Shown piece after piece: positions 8,364 to 17,025 of a DNA stretch of 48,644 bases. Both the position numbers and the translations under genes were made by a program. Source of the DNA: CAYNTG01 sp964400105 (GTDB lineage Bacteria; UBP14; UBA6098); the NCBI GenBank assembly GCA_964400105.1, contig CAYNTG010000007.1:1-48644 (forward strand), in the 5' to 3' direction. Each line of letters starts with the position of its first letter. The stretch's first letter is position 1. The notes under the pieces are model-generated. The model saw only the letters and a program-made list of their open reading frames with translations, ran no database searches and had not been told where the DNA came from.

Positions 8364-9236
8364 ATGTTCAGTGGTTGCATCGTTGCGCTAATTACTCCGT
8401 TCAAGTCGGATGGAGATATAGATGTAGATTCTGTTAAATCGTTGGCGGAAAGGCACTTAGCAGCCGGAACCGACGGGATTCTTGTCTCCGGCTGCACCGG
8501 CGAGAGTTTTATGCTCGACGATAAGGAAAGGATCGAACTTTTTCGCATCGTCAAGTCTGTCGTCGGAGATCGGCTGAAGGTGCTGATCGGGACGGGCGCT
8601 TCATCGACCGCTGTCGCGCTGAAGAGAACCGAGGCCGCCGCAGAAGCCGGTGTGGATGGGGTTCTCGTGATTACGCCGTTCGGAAACAAACCGTCGCAGC
8701 ACGCCATGGAGGATTATTTTAACGAGGTTGCATCGGTTGGAGCGCCGGTTATTCTTTATAATGTGCCGGGGCGCACCGGAGCGACTATCGCGCCGGAAAC
8801 GGCCGTTAAGCTCGCCGAAAATGAAAATATCGTTGCGATCAAGGAGGCCTCGGGGTCGTTGGATGCGGTAAGTTTTATACTTGCAAACTCCGACCTGACA
8901 GTGCTTTCCGGAGACGATTCTCTTACGGTGCCAATGATTTCCATCGGCGCGAAGGGTGTAATATCGACGTCGGCGAATCTCCTGCCGGAGGATTTCGCCG
9001 AGATGCTTCACGCCGCACTGGACGGCGATTGGATGCGCGCAGCCGAACTTCATCTCGACATGTTCCCGGTAATGAAGGCACTCTTCATCGAGGGCAATCC
9101 TGTTCCGCTGAAGGCCGCCATGACACGCGCCGGGATGATTCCCGAGGCGATATATCGAGCACCGCTGGTTAAGATGTCCGAAGATAATCGGGAGCGCCTT
9201 TTTCGAGTGCTCGATGCTTATGGAGCCGCCGAATGA
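8364..9236 (+). CDS. dapA: 4-hydroxy-tetrahydrodipicolinate synthase (DapA family) with altered proton relay
   Basis: Family reaction: pyruvate plus aspartate semialdehyde to 4-hydroxy-tetrahydrodipicolinate, first step of the diaminopimelate/lysine branch, cytoplasmic. 290 residues, the usual length, a single TIM barrel. The Schiff-base lysine (K160, in AIKEASGS), Y132 and the arginine of VPGRTG (R137) are present. Aligned without gaps to the Escherichia coli enzyme over residues 1-110, position 44 is Cys instead of the catalytic Thr (GCTGES) and positions 106-107 are Phe-Gly instead of Tyr-Tyr (TPFGN). Two of the three triad residues are thus replaced. Overlap with dapB by 4 bp (ATGA) argues that it is the working DapA, but a related pyruvate-dependent aldolase of the same fold is possible. 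ATG at 8364, GGAGG upstream, strong promoter. First gene of a six-gene run. Confidence 0.88.
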   Translation: MFSGCIVALITPFKSDGDIDVDSVKSLAERHLAAGTDGILVSGCTGESFMLDDKERIELFRIVKSVVGDRLKVLIGTGASSTAVALKRTEAAAEAGVDGVLVITPFGNKPSQHAMEDYFNEVASVGAPVILYNVPGRTGATIAPETAVKLAENENIVAIKEASGSLDAVSFILANSDLTVLSGDDSLTVPMISIGAKGVISTSANLLPEDFAEMLHAALDGDWMRAAELHLDMFPVMKALFIEGNPVPLKAAMTRAGMIPEAIYRAPLVKMSEDNRERLFRVLDAYGAAE

Positions 9237-10015
9237 TTCGCATCGCAATCTCAGGCGCGGCGGGCAGGATGGGACGGAGGATAGCTGCGATTGCCGCAGG
9301 CGACGCCAGATTCCAGCTCGTGGCCGCGACCGAAGCGCCGTCGCACCCGGCGCTGGGTTCGGATTTGGGCGAGGTCGCGGGGATCGGCGCTCTTGGCGTC
9401 GAGGTATCGTGTGAGGCCCACGATTTCGATGTGATGGTGGATTTTTCCACCCCAAACGGGGCCATGGCCGCGCTCGATGCCGCCATCGATGAGAATGCCG
9501 CTATCGTTTCGGGCACAACGGGATTGAGCGAGAATCAAATGGGGCGGCTTCGCACGGCGAGCGAGGGGATCGGCGTTTTTTACGCATCGAATTTCAGCGT
9601 CGGAATTGCGGCGCTTAGGCGGATCGCGTCAGAATTGGCGACTTTGCTTCCGAATGCGGATATCGAGATCGTCGAGGCGCACCATCGGAGCAAGGTCGAT
9701 TCGCCGAGCGGAACCGCAATCGATCTCGCACGATCTATCGCCGAAGCGAGGGGTGCGACTATCGAGAATGTCGCCCGTTTCGGCAGAAATGGAGCAGTCG
9801 GCCCGCGCCACGACGAAGAAATCGGCATCCATTCCGTGCGCGGCGGAGGGATCGTCGGAGACCACATGGGCATCTTTGCCTTGCCGAACGAGGTGATCGC
9901 TATAGAACACAGGGCTATATCGCGCGATCTCTTCGCTTCCGGGGCGCTCGATGCCGTAGCGTTTATCTTTGGAAAGATTGGTTTTTACGGAATACAGGAT
10001 TTGCTTTCTACATAA
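9233..10015 (+). CDS. dapB: 4-hydroxy-tetrahydrodipicolinate reductase
   Basis: Reduces 4-hydroxy-tetrahydrodipicolinate to tetrahydrodipicolinate with NAD(P)H, second step of the diaminopimelate branch feeding peptidoglycan and lysine. 260 residues, near the family norm. The N-terminal Rossmann motif (ISGAAGRMG, residues 5-13) binds the dinucleotide. The active-site signature E-A-H-H-R-S-K-V-D-S-P-S-G-T-A (about residues 146-160) keeps both histidines and the lysine. The C-terminal part includes the typical H-S-V-R-G-G-G-I-V-G-D-H and the conserved E-I/V-I-x-I-E-H-R-A. The start ATG overlaps the dapA stop by 4 bp, so the two are translationally coupled. Downstream the secreted-protein gene begins only 10 nt later. 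Confidence 0.95.
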   Translation: MIRIAISGAAGRMGRRIAAIAAGDARFQLVAATEAPSHPALGSDLGEVAGIGALGVEVSCEAHDFDVMVDFSTPNGAMAALDAAIDENAAIVSGTTGLSENQMGRLRTASEGIGVFYASNFSVGIAALRRIASELATLLPNADIEIVEAHHRSKVDSPSGTAIDLARSIAEARGATIENVARFGRNGAVGPRHDEEIGIHSVRGGGIVGDHMGIFALPNEVIAIEHRAISRDLFASGALDAVAFIFGKIGFYGIQDLLST

Positions 10016-10025
10016 GGAGATTTTT

Positions 10026-11912
10026 ATGAGTAAATTGTTGACTCTTACCCTATTAGTTGCAATTTTTTGCTTCGCGGCATTTACGGACGAATGGCCTCCA
10101 CCAACGGAATTAATCGCATACAGCGGGCTTCCCGGAATGGTCGATCTCTCATGGAATACCCCTCCACCTATCTACTCGACGGACACGCTGGCATACGACT
10201 CGGGACTGTCCGGCGGCGGTGATTATGCCTCCCTCGACAGCGGGTATTTTTCGGTGCGTTTTTCTCCTACGAGCCAATGCAGTGTCATTTCAATAAAGGC
10301 TTATTTCTTCGCAGCCGGCGGAGACAGGTCGATTCGCTTCCATTTCTGGGAGATAACAGGTTTGGGCTATCCGGATATCTACGATAATATCGTTCCGCCT
10401 ATCTCAGACAACACGATTTTCACCGGATGGAACGAGATCGATGTCTCATCGGAGGGGATCGTTCTCGATGGGCTGTCCGATTTCTATCTCGGTGTCGAAA
10501 AGAGGGACGCGATCCCGGAACTCGGAATCGCATACGACGATACCGTAGGCGGGGAAATCAGGTCATATAGGACGAGTTTCTATTCGGGGGGTCATTTCCC
10601 GACGGCCGGCGATCTTCTCATCAGAGCGACGGTTATCTATCTCGGTGACCACTCGATAGCCACACTCACCGGGACAACCGGCAAGATCGTTACCCCGATT
10701 GTGCCATTCCCGGATACCAGAAATTTTATCCCGAGGACGCCGATACCGGAGCGCTTCCGCGAAAGACCTATCGCACTCGCGCCGTCGAGCGCCACCATTC
10801 CGACCTCATTTACCATCTTTCGCACAAACACCTGGAGCGACCCGTTGAGCATGAGTTATCTCGGAGAGGTCGCCGGTTCACTTACGACGTTCACCGACTA
10901 CTCTGCCATCGACGGAATAACATATTATTATTCGGTTCGAGCGGATTTCGCGGGAGGATCGAGCGCATTTCCTGATACGGTTTATGCCACGCCATATTCC
11001 GGAACCGCCGAGATACTTTACGACACCTTCTATTTCGACGACGGCGTTCCAGATGCCGGTGTTCACTATGAGAACGCCGTTCTCGCGAACAAGTTCCATC
11101 TGTCGACGCGATGCAAGCTTATCCGGCTTCAATACCACATAAATACCGGCAGCCAGGGGATTCCGCGCGTCTATCTCGACAACGGCGGCGAACCGGGAGA
11201 AGAGATTCTGGGTGAGGATACGCCATACTCTTTGAGTTCCGGGTGGAACAATATAACCGCTTCCGGGTATCGTGTTTTTGTCGAGGGCGATTTCTGGGTC
11301 GGGATCGAGATGAACCTCTCGTTGGGGCTTTCACTCGACGTCTCTTCTCCAGGTCATGCATGGGACCGCTCCCCCGAAGGCGTTTGGGAAGCCATTTCGG
11401 ACACGACATACTTCATCCGCGCCATCGTCCAATACTCGACGGACAACGCGTATTATCACCTTCATCCGGGATGGAACGCGATCAGTTTGCCTGTGATTCC
11501 ATCGGTCGGCCTTTTGGCGGACGCCGTTTTCCCGTTCGCTACCGGCGGCGAGATTTACGGTTGGGATGCCGATGCGCAGATATGGGAAGAGGCCGATATG
11601 CTGCAGCCGGGACGCGGATACATGGTGCTGTGTCCGGTGGACACCTTCTACGCCGTGAACGGCATTCCGATTCATGAATACTCCATTCCCTGGGCGGGAC
11701 CGAACTGGGAGTTCGTCGGTGGGCTTTCCGATTTCGGCGGCATAGATACCAGCGATGTGACTACGACTCCGGGAGGTCTTTGGGACTCTCCGCGAATCGC
11801 CTATTGGTGGGATGCAGGCACGCATCGATGGAATTTTAGCTCGAAGCTAATGCCATCTTATGCCTATTTCCTCTTACTTATCGGTGATGGATTAATCGAA
11901 GCAGACGAATAA
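10026..11912 (+). CDS. Secreted multi-domain protein with fibronectin-like domains and C-terminal GWN module
   Basis: A 628-residue exported protein, not an enzyme I recognise. ATG at 10026, preceded by AAGGAGA, gives a signal peptide with a Leu/Val/Phe-rich core; earlier in-frame starts lie inside dapB. Domain order as seen: fibronectin-III-like strand (GLPGMVDLSWN, about residue 37); a jelly-roll-like domain with SIRFHFWEI and FYLGVE; a fibronectin-III-like domain (about residues 255-325, ending TYYYSVRADFAG); a second jelly-roll-like domain with the same G-W-N-x-I ... F-W-V-G-I-E layout; then the tandem GWN module to the C-terminus. No sorting domain follows, as in the protein at 1658-2866, so how it is retained or released is open. 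Placement directly behind dapB in one transcript unit is unexpected. Confidence 0.72.
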   Translation: MSKLLTLTLLVAIFCFAAFTDEWPPPTELIAYSGLPGMVDLSWNTPPPIYSTDTLAYDSGLSGGGDYASLDSGYFSVRFSPTSQCSVISIKAYFFAAGGDRSIRFHFWEITGLGYPDIYDNIVPPISDNTIFTGWNEIDVSSEGIVLDGLSDFYLGVEKRDAIPELGIAYDDTVGGEIRSYRTSFYSGGHFPTAGDLLIRATVIYLGDHSIATLTGTTGKIVTPIVPFPDTRNFIPRTPIPERFRERPIALAPSSATIPTSFTIFRTNTWSDPLSMSYLGEVAGSLTTFTDYSAIDGITYYYSVRADFAGGSSAFPDTVYATPYSGTAEILYDTFYFDDGVPDAGVHYENAVLANKFHLSTRCKLIRLQYHINTGSQGIPRVYLDNGGEPGEEILGEDTPYSLSSGWNNITASGYRVFVEGDFWVGIEMNLSLGLSLDVSSPGHAWDRSPEGVWEAISDTTYFIRAIVQYSTDNAYYHLHPGWNAISLPVIPSVGLLADAVFPFATGGEIYGWDADAQIWEEADMLQPGRGYMVLCPVDTFYAVNGIPIHEYSIPWAGPNWEFVGGLSDFGGIDTSDVTTTPGGLWDSPRIAYWWDAGTHRWNFSSKLMPSYAYFLLLIGDGLIEADE

Positions 11913-11940
11913 AAAATTTGAAATAACAAAGGAAAGAAAA

Positions 11941-12909
11941 ATGAAAAGAATCGTGTTTGTAACCTTGTTGTTACTCTTCGCCGGAAGCGCTTTTTCCGGC
12001 TCGGTATTAGGATCATTAACACTTATAACACCATCGACGGATACGGCTTTCGTGATCGTTTTTCACGATTTCTCAAGCCTATTCGATTCCTTGCTCTTTT
12101 ATTCCGAGGCTTACCCCCCGGACTATGAATGGTCCATCGAAGATCCTGGAATTATCGATGGATACGATTTCAACGTTATGGGAGTTATTCCAAGCAGACT
12201 GCCTCCAAATCCCGGCGATCCTGCTGGTCAATATCTTGGAAATCCATTCCAGCTTTCCGGTGGAAGCATCGTCGGAATCGATATCCCTCTCGACACCATT
12301 GGCGACATCAGCGGAGAGATCACATACAGCGGCCCTATAGACTCTTTGATGTTGGGAACCTACAACTATTACCCCTTTCTTCTCGGACTTCCTCCTACGC
12401 TCACCAGCAGCTACCACCTCGCCAGCCTTAATTATACGATCGAGGATATCCCCGCAGGTGCATATTCGATTAGAAGCTGGGCAGACCTAAACGGGAACGG
12501 TCTTTTCGACAGCACCGCGTCATATGTCGAACCGTTCGGCTGGTTCGTGGGCCATATGGGTGGTGTTATCGCTGTCGGCGGCGGATGCACAACATCTGTT
12601 GATATCGTCGTTCCATATACCGGGATCGGCGAGCAAAAACCGCTTCCGAATCGCATCGCCGTCCACTGTTTCCCGAATCCGTTCAACGACGCGGCAACCA
12701 TCATTGTCGTCGGCGACGGAGCGCCTGTTTCCGCAGGTATCTTCGACCTTACCGGAAAATTGGTATCAAGATTATTCGATGATATTCATGTCACCGGCGT
12801 TCGAGCTTTCAAATTCGAGCCGCCCGAGGACCTACCCTCCGGAAGCTATCTCATCAAGGTCGATGGCGCCGCCGTCTCAGCCGAAAGACAGATAACATAT
12901 CTAAAATAG
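11941..12909 (+). CDS. Secreted protein with type IX-style C-terminal sorting domain
   Basis: 322 residues, Sec signal peptide (K-R start, hydrophobic core, S-A-F-S cleavage region). The central region carries a carboxypeptidase-regulatory-like strand pattern: I-S-G-E-I-T-Y-S-G, then I-P-A-G-A-Y-S-I-R-S-W-A-D-L-N-G-N-G-L-F-D, a segment common in self-standing transthyretin-like domains that may bind calcium through the D-x-N-x-N-x-x-x-D loop. The last 80 residues form a sorting domain with C-F-P-N-P-F-N, a G-I-F-D-L-T-G-K strand turn, L-P-S-G-S-Y and a terminal Y-L-K. The known role of such tails is delivery through the type IX secretion system with removal or lipid attachment at the surface; no secretion machinery gene is visible in this window. 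SD AAGGAAAG precedes ATG 11941; the stress-protein gene starts 7 nt after the stop. Confidence 0.75.
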   Translation: MKRIVFVTLLLLFAGSAFSGSVLGSLTLITPSTDTAFVIVFHDFSSLFDSLLFYSEAYPPDYEWSIEDPGIIDGYDFNVMGVIPSRLPPNPGDPAGQYLGNPFQLSGGSIVGIDIPLDTIGDISGEITYSGPIDSLMLGTYNYYPFLLGLPPTLTSSYHLASLNYTIEDIPAGAYSIRSWADLNGNGLFDSTASYVEPFGWFVGHMGGVIAVGGGCTTSVDIVVPYTGIGEQKPLPNRIAVHCFPNPFNDAATIIVVGDGAPVSAGIFDLTGKLVSRLFDDIHVTGVRAFKFEPPEDLPSGSYLIKVDGAAVSAERQITYLK

Positions 12910-12916
12910 GGGAACT

Positions 12917-13369
12917 ATGTTCAGCAAGATATTATATCCCACGGACTTCTCGAAAAAGTCCGAACACGCGTTGAGGGTGGTAAAAAAGCTCAAAGAGGCA
13001 GGCACGAAAATCATCGTTCTCGTTCACTGCATCGACACGCGCGAGGTCAATACCATGGCGGATATGGAGGGATTTAGCTCCATCCATTTCGCGGATATCG
13101 TAGAGGAAATCCGCACCTCCATGAAAAAAAAGGCCGTCAACAATCTCGCCAAGATCAACAACGATCTGACCGATTATGGGTTTAAGATCGAGGAAAGACT
13201 CACCGAGGGCATCCCATTCAAGGAGATCATTCGATTAGCAAAAAAAGAAGCGGTCGATGCGATAGTTATCGGATCGACAGGGAAGGGTCTGATTTCCGAG
13301 ATGCTTCTCGGATCGACTTCCGAAAAAGTCATTCGAGAGGCCGAGATACCGGTTATCTTGGTGAAGTAA
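12917..13369 (+). CDS. Universal stress protein, ATP-binding type
   Basis: 150 residues, a single UspA domain. The N-terminus (KILYPTDFSKKSEHAL) is the classic first strand with its conserved aspartate. The C-terminal nucleotide-binding signature G-S-T-G-K-G-L with a second G-S-T nine residues on (from about residue 119) marks the ATP-binding subgroup, which works as a dimer in the cytoplasm; the exact role of most members is unknown. It sits 7 nt after a secreted-protein gene and 36 nt before a kinase-like gene, so it is probably co-transcribed with the dapAB run. Nothing is odd in the sequence. Confidence 0.92.
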   Translation: MFSKILYPTDFSKKSEHALRVVKKLKEAGTKIIVLVHCIDTREVNTMADMEGFSSIHFADIVEEIRTSMKKKAVNNLAKINNDLTDYGFKIEERLTEGIPFKEIIRLAKKEAVDAIVIGSTGKGLISEMLLGSTSEKVIREAEIPVILVK

Positions 13370-13405
13370 AAAGTCTGCTACCGAAAAGCAGCGCAAGGAG
13401 CATTC

Positions 13406-15265
13406 ATGGAATCGCATATGACACATCATGTTTGGGCTTTCGATTCAGGTCGATATAGGATCGAGCAACTTATTGAACCACTCAGACCGGAATACGAGAT
13501 ACATATCGTTAAAGATCCATTGGATCTACCGGAGGATGAGAAGATCGACGGGATCATCATCGATCCCGAACTGGGAAAGCATTACTACAGGGCAATAGCT
13601 GATTTTGCGATCCCGAGGATGATTCCGCTTTTTGCGTGGGCTCCTATCGGCGGCACATCTTCGAACAATATCGCCTCGCTTCATTCGGTTACCCTTTTAC
13701 CGGTCCCGTTCGATCCGGAGGATATTTTAAAGCGTCTCAACGATGTGATAGACACATTTGGCAAAAGGATGCTGTTAATCGCCTCGCTCGACGAGGCACT
13801 TGCGGATTCGGTCGAGTTATCGCTTCGACAAAAAGGGTGGTGCACGAAACGCGCAACAAATCCGAATACCATCCATAGGATTCTTTCGGAGAACCGGATC
13901 GAGGCGATTTTCTGCGATTTGAACCTTGCCGACAATATCCGCCAAAACAAATTTCTCGAGGCAAAAAAGCCGATAATCATCGCAGCGCCGCTCGACAGCG
14001 TTTCACCGACTATCGTCCATCTCGACGATATGATCGTTTTGGTCTCCACATCACTGGACTATCACAATATTGTCGAGGTTATCGAAAACACGATAGCCGG
14101 TTCGCGAAATGCGGCCATTTTGGAGGCCGCACAGATAAAGGCCCTCAAAGAAGCCGACCTCAATGAGAAAAAGGTATCGCGTTTGACACAGCTTATAATC
14201 GATAGCGCACAGGACGCCACATCCGGACGCCGGAACGAGGAACTCAACCTTCTCAATACCCAGACTGATGGTCTAATCACCGAGCTTTTCGATGTTTTTA
14301 ACGACATTATAAGTCAAAGCAAGACCTTTATCCGGCCCTCCGGATCGATGCAGCTCACCGAGGCGCATTTCCTACTCGAGGAACGCGTAGCCCATGCCGG
14401 GGAGATATTCGATGCGTTGAGATCGGTAAAATGGTTCAAAAGAAGCGGGCCGATAGAGCCTGTCGATCTGGGCAAGACCATATCCCATGCGGCTACCAAG
14501 GTTCGTGCAAACCGGAGACGTAAAAATATCGAATGGAACATCGATCTTTCGTCGGCAGGGATCGCTCTCGGGAGTAGCAATGAGCTCGAGGAGTGCTTTA
14601 TCAACCTTCTCACGAACGCATACGAAGCCACAGAGGATCGTGGAAGAATCGAGATCAAATCGCACAACGATCCGAGCGAGAATGTAATAACAATCACGGA
14701 TAACGGCAGTGGGATGGGCAAAGATATTCTGCATAACGCCACTAAACCTTATTTCACAACGAAATCGGCCACACATGCCGGCCTCGGCTTGACAATCGCT
14801 ATGGGCATAATCGAATATCATAATGGCGAGCAGACTATTGAGTCCGTGCCCGGCGGGGGAACGAAGGTAACGATTAGGCTTCCAATGGCAGCGGAAAAGT
14901 CAGACTCCGTCCAATTCTCCCGCAATCCGGACATCCTCGTCGTCGCACATAAAAGCACATTAGGATTTCTGGAGGCTGGCCTGGTTAAATTCGGCTGGAG
15001 AATCGAAACCGCAGAGAACATTGGAGAGGCTATCCAGATGACGAAAAAGTTGAAACCGCGTATGATATTGGTTTTGGCTGCGCTCGGTTACATGGACACC
15101 GACGGCCTGCGGATGCTTGCGGAATCCAAAGGCGACGCACGTTTGGTTCTGCTCGATCCTACCGAAAGCCTTCCAAAGGGAATCGCCGGCCTCGACTCGA
15201 CGATTCGCGGAAGCTTCCCGCTACACCATCTTTTGGCCATAGTCAACTCGTATGTCCAGACATAA
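13406..15265 (+). CDS. Histidine-kinase-like protein with degenerate receiver domains and no phospho-acceptor His
   Basis: 619 residues, cytoplasmic, no membrane segment. Residues 1-115 and 118-235 look like two receiver-fold domains, the second with F-C-D-L-N-L-A-D; a third receiver-like domain spans about 505-619. Between them lies a coiled linker and a kinase core. The ATPase domain is intact: N-box E-C-F-I-N-L-L-T-N-A-Y-E-A (about 395), G1 D-N-G-S-G-M-G (about 432) and G2 A-G-L-G-L-T-I-A-M-G (about 459). In the dimerisation helix, where relatives read A-H-D-F-N-N, this protein reads F-D-V-F-N-D, placing Asp296 at the histidine position. It therefore probably cannot autophosphorylate in the usual way and may be a pseudokinase, scaffold or ATP-dependent switch. 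ATG at 13406 with AAGGAG 5 nt upstream. Last gene of the run; a hairpin overlaps the stop. Confidence 0.8.
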   Translation: MESHMTHHVWAFDSGRYRIEQLIEPLRPEYEIHIVKDPLDLPEDEKIDGIIIDPELGKHYYRAIADFAIPRMIPLFAWAPIGGTSSNNIASLHSVTLLPVPFDPEDILKRLNDVIDTFGKRMLLIASLDEALADSVELSLRQKGWCTKRATNPNTIHRILSENRIEAIFCDLNLADNIRQNKFLEAKKPIIIAAPLDSVSPTIVHLDDMIVLVSTSLDYHNIVEVIENTIAGSRNAAILEAAQIKALKEADLNEKKVSRLTQLIIDSAQDATSGRRNEELNLLNTQTDGLITELFDVFNDIISQSKTFIRPSGSMQLTEAHFLLEERVAHAGEIFDALRSVKWFKRSGPIEPVDLGKTISHAATKVRANRRRKNIEWNIDLSSAGIALGSSNELEECFINLLTNAYEATEDRGRIEIKSHNDPSENVITITDNGSGMGKDILHNATKPYFTTKSATHAGLGLTIAMGIIEYHNGEQTIESVPGGGTKVTIRLPMAAEKSDSVQFSRNPDILVVAHKSTLGFLEAGLVKFGWRIETAENIGEAIQMTKKLKPRMILVLAALGYMDTDGLRMLAESKGDARLVLLDPTESLPKGIAGLDSTIRGSFPLHHLLAIVNSYVQT

Positions 15266-15266
15266 A

Positions 15267-15290
15267 AAGTGGGCGGTTTCCCGCCCACTT
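15267..15290 (-). terminator. Bidirectional hairpin terminator between convergent genes
   Basis: A perfect 10-bp GC-rich stem AAGTGGGCGG (15267-15276) / CCGCCCACTT (15281-15290) with a TTTC loop. On the minus strand it is followed by TTTTTATG, a good T-run for the leftward genes; on the plus strand by CAAAAAAC. It begins just after the TAA of the kinase-like gene (15263-15265). Confidence 0.75.
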
Positions 15291-15319
15291 CAAAAAACTA
15301 TCGCCTGCTAATAATCGAG

Positions 15320-15703
15320 TTAACCCAGCGTTTTCCTCTGTTTCAAGAATCCGAGGAACAAAAATAGCGAGACGAATAAATAGCCCACAGATATAACAAT
15401 CGACGGCACAGGGAAATATCCGGCGCGTTGTGCGACATCGATGATCTTTATTATCGCAAATATAACCGTTCCCCCCGCGAGCCACCCCCAACTGCTCGCT
15501 AATTCTCCGCCCTTCATGATATGATATAATTCCCATGCAAAATATGTCCCGAACAGGAGAAATAGCAGCGCAAATGTATCGACTACCGTCTCCGATATCG
15601 TTCCCGCGTTAAAACTCGTCTCTTCTTCCTGTCCAAAAAGCCCAACAGAAATAAGACACACCAGACAGAAGATCATCATAACCTTGTTATTTATATTCGT
15701 CAT
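15320..15703 (-). CDS. Small exported membrane protein, unknown
   Basis: 127 residues, no family recognised. It opens with a signal-peptide-like segment (to about residue 25, ending L-F-G-Q), then a short acidic stretch and three hydrophobic helices near residues 43-62, 71-88 and 99-118, ending in a basic tail K-Q-R-K. Aromatic residues flank the helices. Its start has an excellent ribosome-binding site (AAGGAGGGG), and it begins 9 nt after the DUF4388 gene, so the two are probably made together and may act together at the inner membrane. Confidence 0.7.
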   Translation of the reverse strand: MTNINNKVMMIFCLVCLISVGLFGQEEETSFNAGTISETVVDTFALLFLLFGTYFAWELYHIMKGGELASSWGWLAGGTVIFAIIKIIDVAQRAGYFPVPSIVISVGYLFVSLFLFLGFLKQRKTLG

Positions 15704-15712
15704 ATCCCCTCC

Positions 15713-16885
15713 TTATTTATGAATTGTTAATACCCTGAATAAGTCTTCATAGACGCTGTATTTTCGAAGCAGTTCCTTGTTATCCGTTAGGATATCCCCT
15801 ACCTTTAGGATAATTAAAGACAGTATGCCCTTCATCTTGCGATTGCCGACCGAAGATACCGTCCTTTTCAGTAGCACCTTGAGCTGTTCGGCCAAACCGC
15901 TCGATACGATGTGAATTCGGCTTTCTTCTGGAAATCTATCCAAAAGTGTCACGAAATTCACGAAGTCGTATTTCCCATCCTGTGAAACCGAGAGATTCTC
16001 GAGAATCGAATGCGATTCCAAGGCCTCTTTATATGCCCTTATCATCGCATTTTCACCAGCTTTACCAAGTTTTTTCACAAGCTCTTCCCGAACTATCTCG
16101 AACGCAATGCTATACACCTTAATTGTAACATTCAGCAATCTCTTTTTCTCCTCGACCTTCACCTTCTTGCTCTCTTTTGAACCGGCTGTAGTTATCAAGC
16201 CGCTCATCATAAGCCCGTAAATCGCCCTCGATGTTTCAAGCTCGTCTAATGGCGATAGTTCCTCGATCTCCTCGATCGACCGCTGCCCGTCGATCAGACT
16301 AAGAACCCGGGCCTCGTATGTAGTAAGCCTAATCTCATCCTTATCTTCGAGACCGGACTTAACGATCTTCATTATCGTATTCTCACGCGGGAGCGTCCTC
16401 TTGATCCGATTCCATTCGTCGATCCTTCGCGTTCCCTCCATAAGGATACTCATCGTATTTAATGCGTTGATTACGTGCTCGTTATCGGGAAGCTCATTGT
16501 CTTTGAACAAAAATGCCCCGTCGGTCCAATTAAACACCTCATAAATAATATACTCGATGTGCTTCATCATTATTTCCGCGACCTGGTCCTTTTCCAAAAG
16601 TCCCAGAAAAACCAATGTGCTCGGCAGATTCTTCCCGGTTAACTCCATAACCTCCTTTGCCTTAACCAAGTCTTCCTTTGTGAGATGGTTATGCTTCAGA
16701 AGGTTGTTCTCCAATAGCTCGGTATCCTTATTCGATGTCGCCCATATAATCGAACCCTCTTTGAAACAGATGTCCTTCTTGCTCTCATCCTTCTCGATTA
16801 AAAGCGTGCCGGTTTTCTTGCCCATTGCGAGAAGTTGAAGAATATCGGCGAATCCAACGCTCGAAAGGTTTCCTTCGAATCCCAT
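15713..16885 (-). CDS. DUF4388 (PatA-like N-terminal) domain protein
   Basis: 390 residues. The first 100 show the DUF4388 pattern: F-x-G-x-L-S-x-x-x-x-x-D-I-L-Q-L-L-x-x-x-x-K-T-G-x-L-x-I, then I-x-F-K-E-G-S-I-I-W-A, found in regulators linked to type IV pili, gliding and two-component systems in other bacteria. A helical region and a winged-helix-like segment (residues about 185-245, with RVLSLIDGQRSIEEI) follow, then a mostly helical C-terminus. No enzyme motif is present. Known relatives serve as protein-interaction modules; a regulatory role is inference. Start ATG at 16885 with AAAGG upstream. It has its own promoter and leads a two-gene unit with the small membrane protein. Confidence 0.78.
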   Translation of the reverse strand: MGFEGNLSSVGFADILQLLAMGKKTGTLLIEKDESKKDICFKEGSIIWATSNKDTELLENNLLKHNHLTKEDLVKAKEVMELTGKNLPSTLVFLGLLEKDQVAEIMMKHIEYIIYEVFNWTDGAFLFKDNELPDNEHVINALNTMSILMEGTRRIDEWNRIKRTLPRENTIMKIVKSGLEDKDEIRLTTYEARVLSLIDGQRSIEEIEELSPLDELETSRAIYGLMMSGLITTAGSKESKKVKVEEKKRLLNVTIKVYSIAFEIVREELVKKLGKAGENAMIRAYKEALESHSILENLSVSQDGKYDFVNFVTLLDRFPEESRIHIVSSGLAEQLKVLLKRTVSSVGNRKMKGILSLIILKVGDILTDNKELLRKYSVYEDLFRVLTIHK

Positions 16886-16920
16886 AATTGCCTTTATATA
16901 ATGTTAAAGTTTATCATTAT

Positions 16921-16950
16921 AAAATATCCTTTATAAACCGTATTTGTCAA
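16921..16950 (-). promoter_or_regulatory. Promoter of the DUF4388 gene pair
   Basis: Minus strand: perfect TTGACA (16950-16945), 18-nt spacer, TATTTT (16926-16921). Predicted start about 30 nt before the ATG at 16885. Confidence 0.65.
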
Positions 16951-16967
16951 GCCTTATTTTCTATTTT

Positions 16968-17000
16968 AAAAAAAAGGCCCTCCGCAAAAGCGGAGAGCCT
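16968..17000 (-). terminator. Intrinsic terminator of the 1578-residue protein gene
   Basis: An 11-nt arm AGGCTCTCCGC pairs with GCGGAGGGCCT around a TTTT loop, with one mismatch, followed on the minus strand by eight T (16975-16968). It lies about 25 nt past the stop at 17026 and just upstream of the promoter of the DUF4388 gene. Confidence 0.85.
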
Positions 17001-17025
17001 TGTTTGTATCCTTCGATGGAAGGCC

